This document shows, piece after piece, positions 44,274 to 53,619 of a stretch of DNA of 64,000 bases. Numbering within the stretch: the stretch's first letter is position 1; every line of letters starts with the position of its first letter. The translations under genes were made by a program, and so were the position numbers. The notes under the pieces are model-generated. The model was not told the DNA's origin. It saw nothing but the letters and a program-made list of their open reading frames with translations, and did not search any database. The DNA is from Nitrosomonas sp. Nm84 (GTDB taxonomy: Bacteria > Pseudomonadota > Gammaproteobacteria > Burkholderiales > Nitrosomonadaceae). The stretch covers positions 1 to 64,000 of the forward strand of contig NZ_QJJP01000018.1 of assembly GCF_003201565.1 (NCBI RefSeq). The letters run 5' to 3'.

Positions 44274-44420
44274 CTAAAAAGAATCCTTCAAATATCCGGA
44301 GATACTTTCATCACCGGATTTTTATGCTACATTGCTGCGAATCGATCATCAGGTATCCTGACAGACCGCCATTTCTTAATCAGTCTTTAATATTAACACT
44401 CTATTGCTTTCAATCTTCTA

Positions 44421-45320
44421 ATGACCACTCAAGACTCACCTCAATTGCTCACGATCCGGGATTTCTTACGCTTTGCTGTCAGCCAATTCAATCAAGCCGG
44501 CCTGTATTTTGGCCATGGCTCATCGAATGCTTACGATGAAGCTGCGTATCTTATTCTGAAAACCCTCCACTTACCACTGGATCAACTGGAGCCATTCCTG
44601 GATGCGCGCTTGATTGATAGCGAATGTGGCCAGATACTGGATGTCATCGAACGCCGCGCCAAGCACAAAATACCTGCAGCTTATCTTACGCATGAGGCTT
44701 GGTTGGGAGATTACAGTTTCTATGTGGATGAACGCGTGATCATACCCCGCTCTTTCATTGCCGAGTTGCTACAAACACAACTGGCACCCTGGATCACCGA
44801 ACCGGATGATATCACTGCGGTGTTGGATCTATGTACCGGATCGGGTTGTCTGGCGATCCTGATGGCACACGCTTTTGAGTATGCACGGCTGGATGCTGTC
44901 GATATTTCCGTTCAGGCACTGGCTGTGGCGCGTAAGAATGTACAGGATTACGAACTGGGAGAAAGGATTGACCTGGTCGAATCCGATCTGTTTTCAGCCT
45001 TGCAAGGGAAGCGCTACGATCTGATCATCAGCAATCCGCCCTACGTCAATGCCGAATCGATGGAACGATTGCCGCAGGAGTACCAGCATGAACCGCAGAA
45101 CGCACTGGCCAGCGGCGAAGATGGACTGGATGCCACCCGTCAAATCCTGCAGCAAGCTGCCCGGTATTTAACCGACGATGGCATCCTGGTGGTTGAAATC
45201 GGTCATAACCGGGCAGCGTTGGAGCAAGCCTACCCCAAATTACCATTTACCTGGCTGGAAACCAGCGCCGGAGGTGAATTTGTTTTTCTATTGCAGCGTA
45301 AGCAGTTGCCGCACAGCTAG
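44421..45320 (+). CDS. prmB: Ribosomal protein L3 N5-glutamine methyltransferase
   Basis: This 299-residue methyltransferase is a PrmC paralogue that modifies a Gln of ribosomal protein L3. It has the longer N-terminal domain of PrmB (FLRFAVSQFNQAGLYFGHGS, then NAYDEAAYLILKTLHLPLD), the SAM loop AVLDLCTGSGCLAILMAHAF near residue 135 and the catalytic DLIISNPPYVNAESM. The N-terminal GHGSSNAYDEA distinguishes PrmB from PrmC. It is divergent from tadA and converges on the DoxX gene. Confidence 0.94.
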   Translation: MTTQDSPQLLTIRDFLRFAVSQFNQAGLYFGHGSSNAYDEAAYLILKTLHLPLDQLEPFLDARLIDSECGQILDVIERRAKHKIPAAYLTHEAWLGDYSFYVDERVIIPRSFIAELLQTQLAPWITEPDDITAVLDLCTGSGCLAILMAHAFEYARLDAVDISVQALAVARKNVQDYELGERIDLVESDLFSALQGKRYDLIISNPPYVNAESMERLPQEYQHEPQNALASGEDGLDATRQILQQAARYLTDDGILVVEIGHNRAALEQAYPKLPFTWLETSAGGEFVFLLQRKQLPHS

Positions 45321-45326
45321 TAGCCG

Positions 45327-45713
45327 TTAGGCTGCCTTCCGAGCACGGAAGCTGTCAACACTACAGCCTCCCGCCCCGTAAACAGCCAACAACAGAAGCC
45401 CGCCGGCCATCGCAATATTTTTCATGAACAAGATAGTTTGCATCTGATCTGAAAAATTATTGTGAAAAAGCGCGGCAGCAGCTAACGTAAATAGCGCCAA
45501 TACGACCGCTGTCAGCTTGGTTTGCCACCCAGCGATGAGCGCCAGACCACCGCCCACCTCCAAAAGTATGACCAGCGGCAATAGCATACCCGGCACCCCT
45601 GCTGATTCCATGTAACCTTGGGTGCCTTCATAGCCACCAATCTTTTGCAGTCCGGCGATTAGAAAAATAAGAGCAAGCATGATTCGTGCGACGAGTTGAG
45701 TTACTTTTTCCAT
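45327..45713 (-). CDS. DoxX-family membrane protein
   Basis: This protein of about 128 residues has four hydrophobic helices (for example RIMLALIFLIAGLQKIGGYE at the start, LLPLVILLEVGGGLALIAGW, then AVVLALFTLAAAALFHNNF) and a C-terminal GGCSVDSFRARKAA. It matches the DoxX/YphA-type quinone-related membrane proteins. ATG at 45713 with AAGGAGATTTCA upstream is the true start; the longer frame overlaps the pirin gene. It follows the pirin gene by about 40 bp and the two probably form an operon. Confidence 0.9.
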   Translation of the reverse strand: MEKVTQLVARIMLALIFLIAGLQKIGGYEGTQGYMESAGVPGMLLPLVILLEVGGGLALIAGWQTKLTAVVLALFTLAAAALFHNNFSDQMQTILFMKNIAMAGGLLLLAVYGAGGCSVDSFRARKAA

Positions 45714-45753
45714 TGAAATCTCCTTATTAATTGATGTAGTTGTTATTTGTCTT

Positions 45754-46623
45754 TCAGTGATCACGTTTGACCCAGGCGCGATTGCGCACAAAATCATTGG
45801 ATTGGTAATCGCGCATCGTCTGATCGATCTGCTCCCGAGTATTCATCACAAACGGGCCATAACGTACGATGGGCTCATCGATCGGCTTACCGCTCGCAAC
45901 CACCATGCGTGCGCCGTCAGGTCCTGCGATAAAATCGAACACGTTATCTTCCGTATCCGGAATCACCAATGAATGCGTAGGAATGTTTTCTCCATTACCC
46001 TGCCCTGTACCCTCAAACACGTAAACAAAACTGCGGCTCCCAACCGGAAATGCATGGTGAAACCGTTTGCCGGGTTTGACGGTTACATCGAGATAAACCA
46101 CCTCGGTAAGATTATCCACGATAGGCGCTTTTGCATTACCTATGTTGCCGATCAACACTTTCATCGAGTAATCAGGCGTTTCTACCACTGGAAATGCATC
46201 AGCAGAAAATTCCTGGTACTCCGGATGATCCATCTTGTAGGCTGCGGGCAAATTGATCCACAATTGAAATCCGCGCATCAAGCCATTATCCTGTTTCGGC
46301 ATTTCGGAATGAATAATACCACTGGCAGCCTTCATCCATTGCGCAGAACCGGGACCTAAATCGCCGCTGTTGCCCATACTGTCCTGATGTTCCATATGAC
46401 CGTCGATCATATAAGTAAATGTACTAAAACCCCGATGCGGGTGGGCCGGAAAACCCGCAATATAGTCATCCGGGTTATCGCTGCTGATATGATCCAATAA
46501 CAAAAAAGGATCATAATTACGCAATGTCGGCGCGCCAATCGTGCGGTACACGGTAACACCGGCGCCTTCCGGTACTGCCATTGCGGGAATTAATCGTGAC
46601 GAATTAACGAATGCGTTCATCAT
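45754..46623 (-). CDS. Pirin-family protein
   Basis: This 289-residue bicupin has the N-terminal pirin motif DPFLLLDHISSD and metal-binding GFPAHPHRGFSTFTYMIDG with HMEHQDSMGN and GIIHSEMP, giving three His and one Glu for iron. Some bacterial pirins oxidise flavonoids such as quercetin; others regulate metabolism. AAGGAG precedes the ATG pair at 46623/46620. It is in a typical pirin-DoxX pair transcribed away from a LysR gene that is probably its regulator. Confidence 0.93.
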   Translation of the reverse strand: MMNAFVNSSRLIPAMAVPEGAGVTVYRTIGAPTLRNYDPFLLLDHISSDNPDDYIAGFPAHPHRGFSTFTYMIDGHMEHQDSMGNSGDLGPGSAQWMKAASGIIHSEMPKQDNGLMRGFQLWINLPAAYKMDHPEYQEFSADAFPVVETPDYSMKVLIGNIGNAKAPIVDNLTEVVYLDVTVKPGKRFHHAFPVGSRSFVYVFEGTGQGNGENIPTHSLVIPDTEDNVFDFIAGPDGARMVVASGKPIDEPIVRYGPFVMNTREQIDQTMRDYQSNDFVRNRAWVKRDH

Positions 46624-46747
46624 TTTCTCCTTTCATAAAAATTATTATGTCGTAGTTGCTGGGAGTATTATCATTGTTGCCACAATAAGAATAAACAGCA
46701 GTTATGCGAAATAGCTGTTCTCGCATAAGCAACAATGGAGTCGTTCA

Positions 46748-47680
46748 ATGGATCGTTATGAAAATATGAATGCGTTTGTGCGCGTGGTTGAAGTCGGCAG
46801 TATCAGTGCCGCGGCGGATCGCATGAATGTGGCAAAATCCGTCGTCAGTCGACGTTTAAAAGAATTGGAAGAACACCTCGGTGTTCAATTATTTCATCGC
46901 ACCACCCGGCAAATGAATTTGACCGACAGCGGGCGCACCTTTTACCAACAATGTGTACGCATCCTCGACGATATTCTCGAAGCCGAACATGCCACCTCAC
47001 AATTTCATGGCGCCTTGAAAGGCAGCCTGAAAGTAGCTGTGCCGCTCAGCTTTGGCTTGATGCATCTGGGTCCTGCCATCCATGAATTTTTGCAAATTCA
47101 TCCAGACATTGAATTCGATCTGGATTTTAATGACCGCCAAGTCGATCTGCTGTCAGAAGGATTTGATCTGGCCATTCGGATCGCCAATCTGTCGGATTCC
47201 AGCCTCATTGCCCGCCGTCTTGCCCCCATCCAAGCCGTCATGTGCGCCAGCCCGGCTTACCTCGAACGCATGGGCACGCCACAATCGCCGCAGGAACTCA
47301 GCAACCATCGCTGCTTGGCTTATAACTTGGTCAGCAATTTTGAAAACTGGGATTTGTACGATGCCAAGGAGCAATTGGTCAGAACGAAAATCGTTCCCTA
47401 TTTGAAAGCCAGCGACGGCCAATTCCTCCGCGATGCCGCCGTGGCGGGATCGGGCATCGTACTGTTGCCGGTATTTATCGTGTACCAGGAAATTGAAAGT
47501 GGCACATTGCAACCGCTATTGACGGAATTTCACGCTGCACCACTGACAGCCTATGCCATCTACCCGCAGACACGTCATCTTTCACAACGCGTCAGGGCAT
47601 TTGTCGATTTTCTGGTGAAGCGGTTTGAAGGGTTGCCTTATTGGGATTTGTGTCTAAAGAATGCAAAAAATACTTCATAA
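46748..47680 (+). CDS. LysR-family regulator divergent from pirin-doxX
   Basis: This 310-residue LysR protein has the N-terminal winged helix (GSISAAADRMNVAKSVVSRR, then LGVQLFHRTTRQMNLTDSG) and the effector domain (SLKVAVPLSFGLMHLGPAI and FDLAIRIANLSDSS). It belongs to the large AaeR/DhmA-like group. The divergent position 124 bp from pirin suggests it controls that operon and itself. The effector is not deducible. Confidence 0.93.
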   Translation: MDRYENMNAFVRVVEVGSISAAADRMNVAKSVVSRRLKELEEHLGVQLFHRTTRQMNLTDSGRTFYQQCVRILDDILEAEHATSQFHGALKGSLKVAVPLSFGLMHLGPAIHEFLQIHPDIEFDLDFNDRQVDLLSEGFDLAIRIANLSDSSLIARRLAPIQAVMCASPAYLERMGTPQSPQELSNHRCLAYNLVSNFENWDLYDAKEQLVRTKIVPYLKASDGQFLRDAAVAGSGIVLLPVFIVYQEIESGTLQPLLTEFHAAPLTAYAIYPQTRHLSQRVRAFVDFLVKRFEGLPYWDLCLKNAKNTS

Positions 47681-48088
47681 AGTTTCGGCAGAATCACGCT
47701 ATAAGATAAAAGTAATTAACTACACTAAAAAGGCATTGACTTTGTCAGGTCGCGATCTGAATTCTTTTCTATGCGTTTCGCGGCCTATTCAAATATGCTG
47801 TGATGTATCCGTTTCGCCTAGAATAGAAAGTTCTACTGCATTTACCCCTTAATATTTAGGGAAATTACCTTACAACCTCCGACATTCTTACGCTGTCTTC
47901 ATTTTGTGCAAGCTATTGTTTCAGGATACTTACCACTCGTCTCTACATAAAACTAAAATGATTGTGGGAAAAATCACATCATCCTTTGCATAAAGACCGC
48001 AATCTATAAATGTAATTCATTGTAGCTAGTATCAATGGATAAATTTTATCGATCTCTAAATAATGGAAACTAGTTAAGGAGAGGCAAA
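47681..48088. other. Intergenic region upstream of the RTX gene, no gene seen
   Basis: About 400 bp of AT-rich sequence. An imperfect dyad CCCTTAAT/ATTTAGGG near 47847-47862 is present, and AAGGAGAGG just before 48089 is the RTX ribosome binding site. No RNA gene or secretion gene was recognised. Confidence 0.5.
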
Positions 48089-49219
48089 ATGGCAAAGATA
48101 AGTGGAACCAATTCAAACGATAATGACACATGGCAATGGACCTATTTTTCTGTACTGAATATGTATTTAAATGTTTTTTATAACTCATTACAAGGTACTG
48201 ACTCATCAGATGACATGAGCGGTCTGAGTGGGAATGATATTCTTTATGGGTATGGTGGAGCTGATAGTCTCGATGGTGGCGCTGGTACTGACGCACTCTA
48301 TGGAGGAACAGGAGACGATAATTATTACAACGCTGAACCTACGGAAGTTTTTGAGTCTGCAAATGCAGGGATTGACACTATGTGGGTAGATAACGGTTAT
48401 GCAGTTAATTTATTAACTCTGAATCCAAATGTTGAAAATATAACATTAACTGTTTCTGAATTATGGTTTGACACTCAAGTTGTGGGAAATGAGTTAAATA
48501 ATGTAATGAGAGGGGCAAACGGTAAAGATACTTTTGATGGATCCCTTGGTGCGGATACTCTAGTGGGAAATGATGGAAATGATACGCTATGGGGTGCTCA
48601 TTGGTCACTTACTGCTGATGGCAGTGATTCGATTTATGGCGGTAATGGTGATGATGTTGGCGGTGGCTCTTATGGTGATGACTATATTAATGGCGGCAAT
48701 GATAATGATACGCTTTATGGGGATAATGGTAATGATCGGTTATCAGGAGAAAGCGGCAATGACTATCTAAGGGGAGGATGGGCTTGGGGAGCTGATAATA
48801 ATGGAAATGATATCTTGGATGGCGGTTCAGGCAATGATACTCTCATCGGAGATAGCGGCAATGATACTATACTAGGCCAGGATGGAAATGACAACTTGAA
48901 TGGAGGTTTGGGTCAAGATTATCTGGCTGGTGGATTAGGTATGGATATTTTTGATTATGATTTTTCGAACGATAGTCCATCAGGTGGTGCAATTGATACT
49001 ATTGCAAGCTTTAAATGGAGTGAAGGAGATAAGATTGACTTATCGACTATTGATGCAAATTTATTTTTATCTGGAAATCAATCGTTTGCCACTGGTCAAA
49101 TGAATTATAACTCTAGCACTGGAATATTTACGGCTGATGTTATTAATGGCGCAGACCTACAGATTAAAATGATAGGTTTAGAAGCAGGGTTCGCTCCTTC
49201 TTTGGATGTGATTGCCTAA
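48089..49219 (+). CDS. RTX (hemolysin-type calcium-binding repeat) protein
   Basis: This 376-residue acidic, glycine- and aspartate-rich protein carries two blocks of GGxGxDxhx nonapeptide repeats (about residues 45-80 and 155-285), such as SGNDILYGYGGADSLDGGAG and DGGSGNDTLIGDSGNDTILG. The last 80 residues resemble the C-terminal secretion region of serralysin-like RTX proteins (DTIASFKWSEGDKIDLSTID). The family is secreted unfolded by type I systems and folds on calcium outside the cell. There is no N-terminal signal peptide and no enzymatic domain, and no type I secretion genes lie within this window. Could be an S-layer-like, adhesive or biofilm protein. Confidence 0.9.
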   Translation: MAKISGTNSNDNDTWQWTYFSVLNMYLNVFYNSLQGTDSSDDMSGLSGNDILYGYGGADSLDGGAGTDALYGGTGDDNYYNAEPTEVFESANAGIDTMWVDNGYAVNLLTLNPNVENITLTVSELWFDTQVVGNELNNVMRGANGKDTFDGSLGADTLVGNDGNDTLWGAHWSLTADGSDSIYGGNGDDVGGGSYGDDYINGGNDNDTLYGDNGNDRLSGESGNDYLRGGWAWGADNNGNDILDGGSGNDTLIGDSGNDTILGQDGNDNLNGGLGQDYLAGGLGMDIFDYDFSNDSPSGGAIDTIASFKWSEGDKIDLSTIDANLFLSGNQSFATGQMNYNSSTGIFTADVINGADLQIKMIGLEAGFAPSLDVIA

Positions 49220-49257
49220 TATGTATTAAAATAAACGGGCAAACGACGATACCCACC

Positions 49258-49342
49258 TTTGTCATTCCGAACGTAGTGAGGAATCTTTGACAATTCACCG
49301 TATAGATTTCTCGCTATGCTCGAAATGACAGTTATTCAAAGG
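49258..49342. repeat. Dispersed MITE-like repeat, copy 1
   Basis: About 85 bp beginning TTTGTCATTCCGAA and ending CTCGAAATGACAGTTATTCA plus AAGG. Its ends are nearly inverted (TGTCATTCCGA against TCGAAATGACA). A second copy in opposite orientation is at 60135-60218. It lies between the RTX gene and thiS, outside any gene. Confidence 0.85.
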
Positions 49343-49482
49343 ATTCTTAGGTAGAGCTGGATCAATTCGAAGTGATATTCATAAATTTCTCAAATTACCC
49401 ATCCCCCTACATGATAAAATTCACGCTAATTTTTGATCTTTCATCAGGCTAACCTGAAATATCAACCCCAGCTTTATCACCC

Positions 49483-49686
49483 ATGATACAACTCACCATT
49501 AATGGACAACCACAGCAATTTGAAGCGCCGATTAACGTCTCGCAGTTGATCGACCATCTTGCATTGCATGGCAAACGCATTGCCATCGAACGTAACGGCG
49601 AAATTGTTCCACGCAGCCAATTCTCGGAACAAATTCTGGTTCATGGAGACCAACTGGAAGTCGTGGTAGCCGTCGGTGGCGGTTAA
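49483..49686 (+). CDS. thiS: Sulfur carrier protein ThiS
   Basis: This 67-residue ubiquitin-like protein ends in VVVAVGGG, the Gly-Gly tail that is adenylated and loaded with sulfur as thiocarboxylate for thiazole synthesis. The N-terminal [13 protein letters not shown] is typical. It is followed by thiG, which uses it. No TPP riboswitch was identified in the 140 bp upstream. Confidence 0.95.
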   Translation: MIQLTINGQPQQFEAPINVSQLIDHLALHGKRIAIERNGEIVPRSQFSEQILVHGDQLEVVVAVGGG

Positions 49687-49730
49687 ATCCCATTATTTTG
49701 CGCATACACTCTCATACAAAAAAGAATTTC

Positions 49731-50555
49731 ATGGATAACTTAGTCATCGCCGGTAAAACCTACGCATCGCGTTTATTGGTCGGCACAGGCAAATACAAGG
49801 ATTTCAACGAAACCCGCGCAGCGGTTGAAGCCAGCGGTTCCGAAATCATTACCGTCGCGATTCGGCGCACCAATATCGGGCAGAATGCTGATGAACCAAA
49901 TCTATTGGATGCTTTGCCGCCTTCGCAATACACCTTGTTACCCAATACAGCCGGTTGCTATACCGTAGAAGATGCGGTGCGCACCTTGCGTCTGGCGCGT
50001 GAATTGCTGGATGGCCACAGCTTGGTCAAACTGGAAGTGCTGGGCGATCCCAAAACGCTTTACCCGAACATGGTGGAAACCCTTAAAGCCGCGGAGATCC
50101 TGATCAAGGAAGATTTTCAGGTGATGGTGTACACCTCGGACGATCCGATCATTGCCAAACAATTGGAAGACATGGGTTGCGTTGCCGTCATGCCGTTGGC
50201 TTCATTAATTGGTTCCGGCATGGGTATTTTGAATCCGTGGAATCTGCAGATCATCATCGACAATGCCAAAATCCCCGTGCTGGTTGATGCCGGCGTCGGT
50301 ACGGCATCGGATGCCACCATTGCGATGGAATTGGGTTGCGACGGCGTATTGATGAATACTGCCATTGCCGCGGCAAAAAATCCGGTATTGATGGCATCGG
50401 CCATGCGCAAAGCGGTAGAAGCCGGACGCGAAGCCTACCTGGCCGGACGCATGGCGAAAAAACTCTACAGCGCCAGCCCCAGCTCTCCAGTGGATGGCGT
50501 AATCGCCCGCTCGGATACGGTCACAACCAAACCGGTAACCAACAAATCCGCCTGA
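49731..50555 (+). CDS. thiG: Thiazole synthase
   Basis: This TIM-barrel enzyme of about 274 residues makes the thiazole moiety of thiamin from DXP, dehydroglycine and ThiS-thiocarboxylate. Family motifs are [20 protein letters not shown] at the start, [15 protein letters not shown] in the middle, and [20 protein letters not shown] with the phosphate-binding loop. The ATG at 49731 (MDNLVIAGK) is chosen over an upstream TTG frame because it matches the family N-terminus. Gap to thiS is 44 bp. Confidence 0.95.
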   Translation: MDNLVIAGKTYASRLLVGTGKYKDFNETRAAVEASGSEIITVAIRRTNIGQNADEPNLLDALPPSQYTLLPNTAGCYTVEDAVRTLRLARELLDGHSLVKLEVLGDPKTLYPNMVETLKAAEILIKEDFQVMVYTSDDPIIAKQLEDMGCVAVMPLASLIGSGMGILNPWNLQIIIDNAKIPVLVDAGVGTASDATIAMELGCDGVLMNTAIAAAKNPVLMASAMRKAVEAGREAYLAGRMAKKLYSASPSSPVDGVIARSDTVTTKPVTNKSA

Positions 50556-50588
50556 TCGTTCCATTCGTCACTGCCATCTTATTTACCC

Positions 50589-51254
50589 ATGCAACACACC
50601 ATACGCAGTTTCGTTCTTCGTCAGGGACGCCTATCCAATGCGCAGCGTCGCGCCTGCGAAACATTGCTGCCGCAATATGGCATTCCATTCAGCCAGAACC
50701 TGTTGGATCTTAATCAGGTTTTTGGCCGAGAAGCCCCTAAAATCCTGGAAATCGGCTTTGGCATGGGCGATAGCACCGCCACCATCGCCCAAGCGCACCC
50801 TGACAATGACTATCTGGCGATTGAAGTCCATACGCCAGGAGTCGGCAGTTTACTCAATCAGATCGAAAAACTTGCATTGACCAACCTGCGCATCATTCAA
50901 CATGATGCCGTCGAAGTACTTCAATACATGCTGCCTGCTGAATCTTTGAGCGGCATCCACATCTTTTTCCCCGATCCCTGGCCTAAAGCCAAGCACCACA
51001 AACGCCGCCTGATTCAACCTGCGCTGGTTGCCCGCTTGTGTGAACATTTGAAACCGGGCGGTTATATTCATGTGGCCACCGACTGGGAAGAGTACGCGAT
51101 ACAAATCCTGCAAGTTCTGAGTCACGAACCCCAATTATCCAATACTGCATTGGAATATGCGCCACGTCCCGAACACCGGCCTTTAACCAAGTTTGAGCAA
51201 AGAGGATTGAAGCTTGGGCACGATGTATGGGATTTACTCTTTTCAAGAATTTAA
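50589..51254 (+). CDS. trmB: tRNA (guanine-46-N7)-methyltransferase
   Basis: This 221-residue SAM-dependent enzyme makes m7G46 in tRNA. It contains [20 protein letters not shown] as the SAM site, [20 protein letters not shown] as the hallmark, and [12 protein letters not shown]. The order thiS-thiG-trmB on one strand is common in betaproteobacteria. Length is normal. Confidence 0.96.
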   Translation: MQHTIRSFVLRQGRLSNAQRRACETLLPQYGIPFSQNLLDLNQVFGREAPKILEIGFGMGDSTATIAQAHPDNDYLAIEVHTPGVGSLLNQIEKLALTNLRIIQHDAVEVLQYMLPAESLSGIHIFFPDPWPKAKHHKRRLIQPALVARLCEHLKPGGYIHVATDWEEYAIQILQVLSHEPQLSNTALEYAPRPEHRPLTKFEQRGLKLGHDVWDLLFSRI

Positions 51255-51395
51255 CAGACCTGTTAAATTCAATCTCCAATCTCTCAAGACCCATCAGAAT
51301 GGGTTCCATTAAAACTTTCCTGTGATACATTGAAGCGCTGGGCTTAACTCTAAAAGCCTCAGTTGGTTTCATGATCACACGGACAGGTAATCAAG

Positions 51396-52652
51396 TTGGA
51401 CGACAAATCTCGGCAAGACTTTGCCGCAATCCTGGAGCAGCTGTATCGCAATGAATTCAGGCGTGTGCTGGCAACACTCATACGTTTGCTGGGCGATTTC
51501 GATCAGGCTGAGGAAGCCTTGCATGACGCATTCAAGGCTGCGTTGGAGCAGTGGCCGCAACAAGGCATACCCGGCAATCCCCGCGCATGGTTAGTGTCGG
51601 TCGGGCGTTTCAAGGCTATCGATAAAATCCGGCGTGATGCCCGCTTTGATGCGCTTGGCGAAATTCCGGAAGATTACGAAGCTTTGATCGCAAACCCGGA
51701 TGAAGCAAGTGATGAAAACATGCCAGACGATCAATTGCGGTTGATTTTTACATGCTGCCACCCGAGTTTGTCGCCGAAAGCGCAAATTGCCTTGACCTTA
51801 CGTGAAATTTGCGGCCTGACTACCGAAGAAATCGCACGCGCGTTCCTGATAGCGCCCAAAGCGGCAGCGCAGCGTATTGTGCGAGCCAAAGCAAAAATCC
51901 GTGAAGCCCGCATACCCTATGAAGTCCCACAACCCGAGCAACTTGCCGAACGCTTAGATGCCGTTTTGCAAGTCATTTATCTGGTTTTCAATGAAGGGTA
52001 TTCAGCCTCGTCCGGCACGGAGTTAACGCGGCACGATCTCTCCGCCGAAGCGATCCGTCTTTGCCGGCTGTTAATGGAATTGCTGCCGACAGGAGCGGAA
52101 ATCCGCGGATTGCTGGCACTCATGCTGCTGCAAGATTCGCGGCGTGCGGCACGCACCAGCACGCAAGGCGATTTGATCCTGCTCGACGAACAAAATCGCG
52201 CGCTGTGGCATCGTGATCAAATCGATGAAGGTGTGACTCTGGTGAAACAAGCGCTGAGCATGTCCGGCTTCGGTGCCTACACGCTGCAAGCGGCGATCGC
52301 GGCCGTCCACGCCGAAGCATCCAGCGCCGATGCCACGGATTGGCGAGAAATCGTCGCTTTGTATGATGTCTTGCTGCACATTTATCCGTCGCCGGTGGTC
52401 GAACTGAACCGTGCCGTCGCCATAGCGATGCGCGATGGACCTGATGCCGGATTAGCGCAGATCGCAGCACTCATCGCGCAAGGTCAACTCAAGGATTATC
52501 ATTTGATCTATGCCGCACAGGCGGATTGTTATCGCAGGCTGGGTAAAACCGCACCGGCCATCAAGGCTTATCAGCAAGCATTAAAGCTCGCACAACAAGA
52601 ACCCGAACGGCGTTTTCTGCAAAAAAGACTGGCTGAATTAAGAAATAAATAA
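51396..52652 (+). CDS. ECF42-type RNA polymerase sigma factor with C-terminal extension
   Basis: This 418-residue protein is about twice the length of an ordinary ECF sigma factor. Residues about 10-85 hold region 2 (YRNEFRRVLATLIRLLGDFD, then GNPRAWLVSVGRFKAIDKIR), about 115-170 region 4 (SPKAQIALTLREICGLTTEE), and about 185-418 a helical, repeat-like extension with VIYLVFNEGYSASSG and a TPR-like end, the DUF6596-type region of group ECF42. The start is probably TTG at 51396; no in-frame ATG lies nearby upstream. No anti-sigma gene is adjacent, as expected, because in ECF42 the extension itself is thought to control activity. DGPF/YCII genes follow, the signature partners of this group. Confidence 0.9.
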   Translation: MDDKSRQDFAAILEQLYRNEFRRVLATLIRLLGDFDQAEEALHDAFKAALEQWPQQGIPGNPRAWLVSVGRFKAIDKIRRDARFDALGEIPEDYEALIANPDEASDENMPDDQLRLIFTCCHPSLSPKAQIALTLREICGLTTEEIARAFLIAPKAAAQRIVRAKAKIREARIPYEVPQPEQLAERLDAVLQVIYLVFNEGYSASSGTELTRHDLSAEAIRLCRLLMELLPTGAEIRGLLALMLLQDSRRAARTSTQGDLILLDEQNRALWHRDQIDEGVTLVKQALSMSGFGAYTLQAAIAAVHAEASSADATDWREIVALYDVLLHIYPSPVVELNRAVAIAMRDGPDAGLAQIAALIAQGQLKDYHLIYAAQADCYRRLGKTAPAIKAYQQALKLAQQEPERRFLQKRLAELRNK

Positions 52653-52658
52653 ATCCGG

Positions 52659-52685
52659 TGTCGATTTCAGGCAATCCCAATCGAC
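52659..52685 (+). promoter_or_regulatory. ECF42-type promoter P1
   Basis: TGTCGA (52659-52664), 17-bp spacer, then CGAC (52682-52685) followed by TAATC. It begins 7 bp after the sigma gene's stop codon and ends 35 bp before the first YCII gene. This agrees with the -35/-10 motif (TGTCGA and CGA) known for ECF42 sigma factors. A second copy is at 53507-53533. Confidence 0.75.
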
Positions 52686-52720
52686 TAATCAGACTACTCA
52701 TTCAATTCAAGGAACGCGCC

Positions 52721-53095
52721 ATGAAATATCTTTGCTTGATTTGCGCCGAAAAAGTGATGGAGCAAATGCCTAAAACCGAAGCAGACCAGCAATATGAAGA
52801 ATACCGGGCGTTTACCGACAGCATTCGTGCAAGCGGGCATTTTGTCGACTGTAACCGGTTGTTGCCACCATCGGCTGCGATTACGATCCGGGTGCGCAAA
52901 GGCAAAATTTCCAGCACGGACGGCCCGTTTGCGGAAACCAAAGAGCAGTTTGGCGGCTATTATGTCATTGAAGCACGCGACCTGAATGAAGCCATCCAGA
53001 TCGCAGCAAAAATACCCGGCGCATCACGCGGCTGCGTGGAAATCCGGCCGGTTGCCAATGATCCGCAAACCCTGGATGTGCTGGGCCTGGGTTGA
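52721..53095 (+). CDS. YCII-related DGPF-domain protein 1
   Basis: This 124-residue protein starts at the ATG with AAGGA 7 bp upstream (MKYLCLICAEKVMEQM). It has the ferredoxin-like YCII fold and the defining DGPFAETKEQFGGYYVIEAR motif near residue 68. YCII-related proteins of this type are small, cytosolic, and of unknown function, possibly acid-base catalysts with a His/Asp pair. It is the first gene after the ECF42 promoter P1 and follows the sigma gene. Confidence 0.93.
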   Translation: MKYLCLICAEKVMEQMPKTEADQQYEEYRAFTDSIRASGHFVDCNRLLPPSAAITIRVRKGKISSTDGPFAETKEQFGGYYVIEARDLNEAIQIAAKIPGASRGCVEIRPVANDPQTLDVLGLG

Positions 53096-53139
53096 TATTA
53101 CCCGCGCTCCAAAAATTATCTTATCAATCGGAGTCATCG

Positions 53140-53490
53140 ATGAAATACCTATGTTTGGTTTATTGTGAAGAAAGCATGCTGGACGCTCTGCCGGATAGCG
53201 ATTGTCTCACCTATGACGAAAGAATCCGCCAATCCGGACATTGTCTGGCTTCTGAAGCGCTGCAGCCGATACATACCGCTACGACAGTCAGAGTGCGTAA
53301 TGGTAAAGTCAACATTACCGATGGGCCGTTTGCCGAAACCAAAGAACAATTGGCGGGCTTTTATCTCATTGAAGCCCAACATCTGGACGAAGCCATCCAA
53401 CTGGCTGCCCAAATTCCACCGGCGCAGGTCGGCAGCATCGAAGTCAGACCGATACGACCGATTCGGGAAACGGCTCAGCAAGACAATTAA
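53140..53490 (+). CDS. YCII-related DGPF-domain protein 2
   Basis: This 116-residue protein (MKYLCLVYCEESMLDALPDS) carries DGPFAETKEQLAGFYLIEAQ near residue 60 and is clearly a paralogue of the preceding gene, from which it is 44 bp away. The initiating ATG is preceded by GGAG. It probably belongs to the same P1 transcript. Function unknown beyond the family. Confidence 0.92.
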   Translation: MKYLCLVYCEESMLDALPDSDCLTYDERIRQSGHCLASEALQPIHTATTVRVRNGKVNITDGPFAETKEQLAGFYLIEAQHLDEAIQLAAQIPPAQVGSIEVRPIRPIRETAQQDN

Positions 53491-53506
53491 AAAATTTTTC
53501 TCTGAT

Positions 53507-53533
53507 TGTCGATTTGTCCGTTTCTCGTTCGAC
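53507..53533 (+). promoter_or_regulatory. ECF42-type promoter P2
   Basis: TGTCGA (53507-53512), 17-bp spacer, then CGAC (53530-53533) followed by TAATAC. It has the same hexamer, the same spacing and the same CGACTAAT as P1. It lies 17 bp after the second YCII gene and about 87 bp before the third. Confidence 0.75.
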
Positions 53534-53619
53534 TAATACGTGAAATCTTATTGTCATACAAGATATTGATAATAAGATTGGGTTTATTTTCAATCCTCAA
53601 AGACTAAGGAAATAGCGAT

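Noticed and set aside
49343-49482. TPP riboswitch before thiS
   Set aside because: The conserved CTGAGA and ACCTGA core elements do not occur in the right order; only an isolated AACCTGAAA is present.
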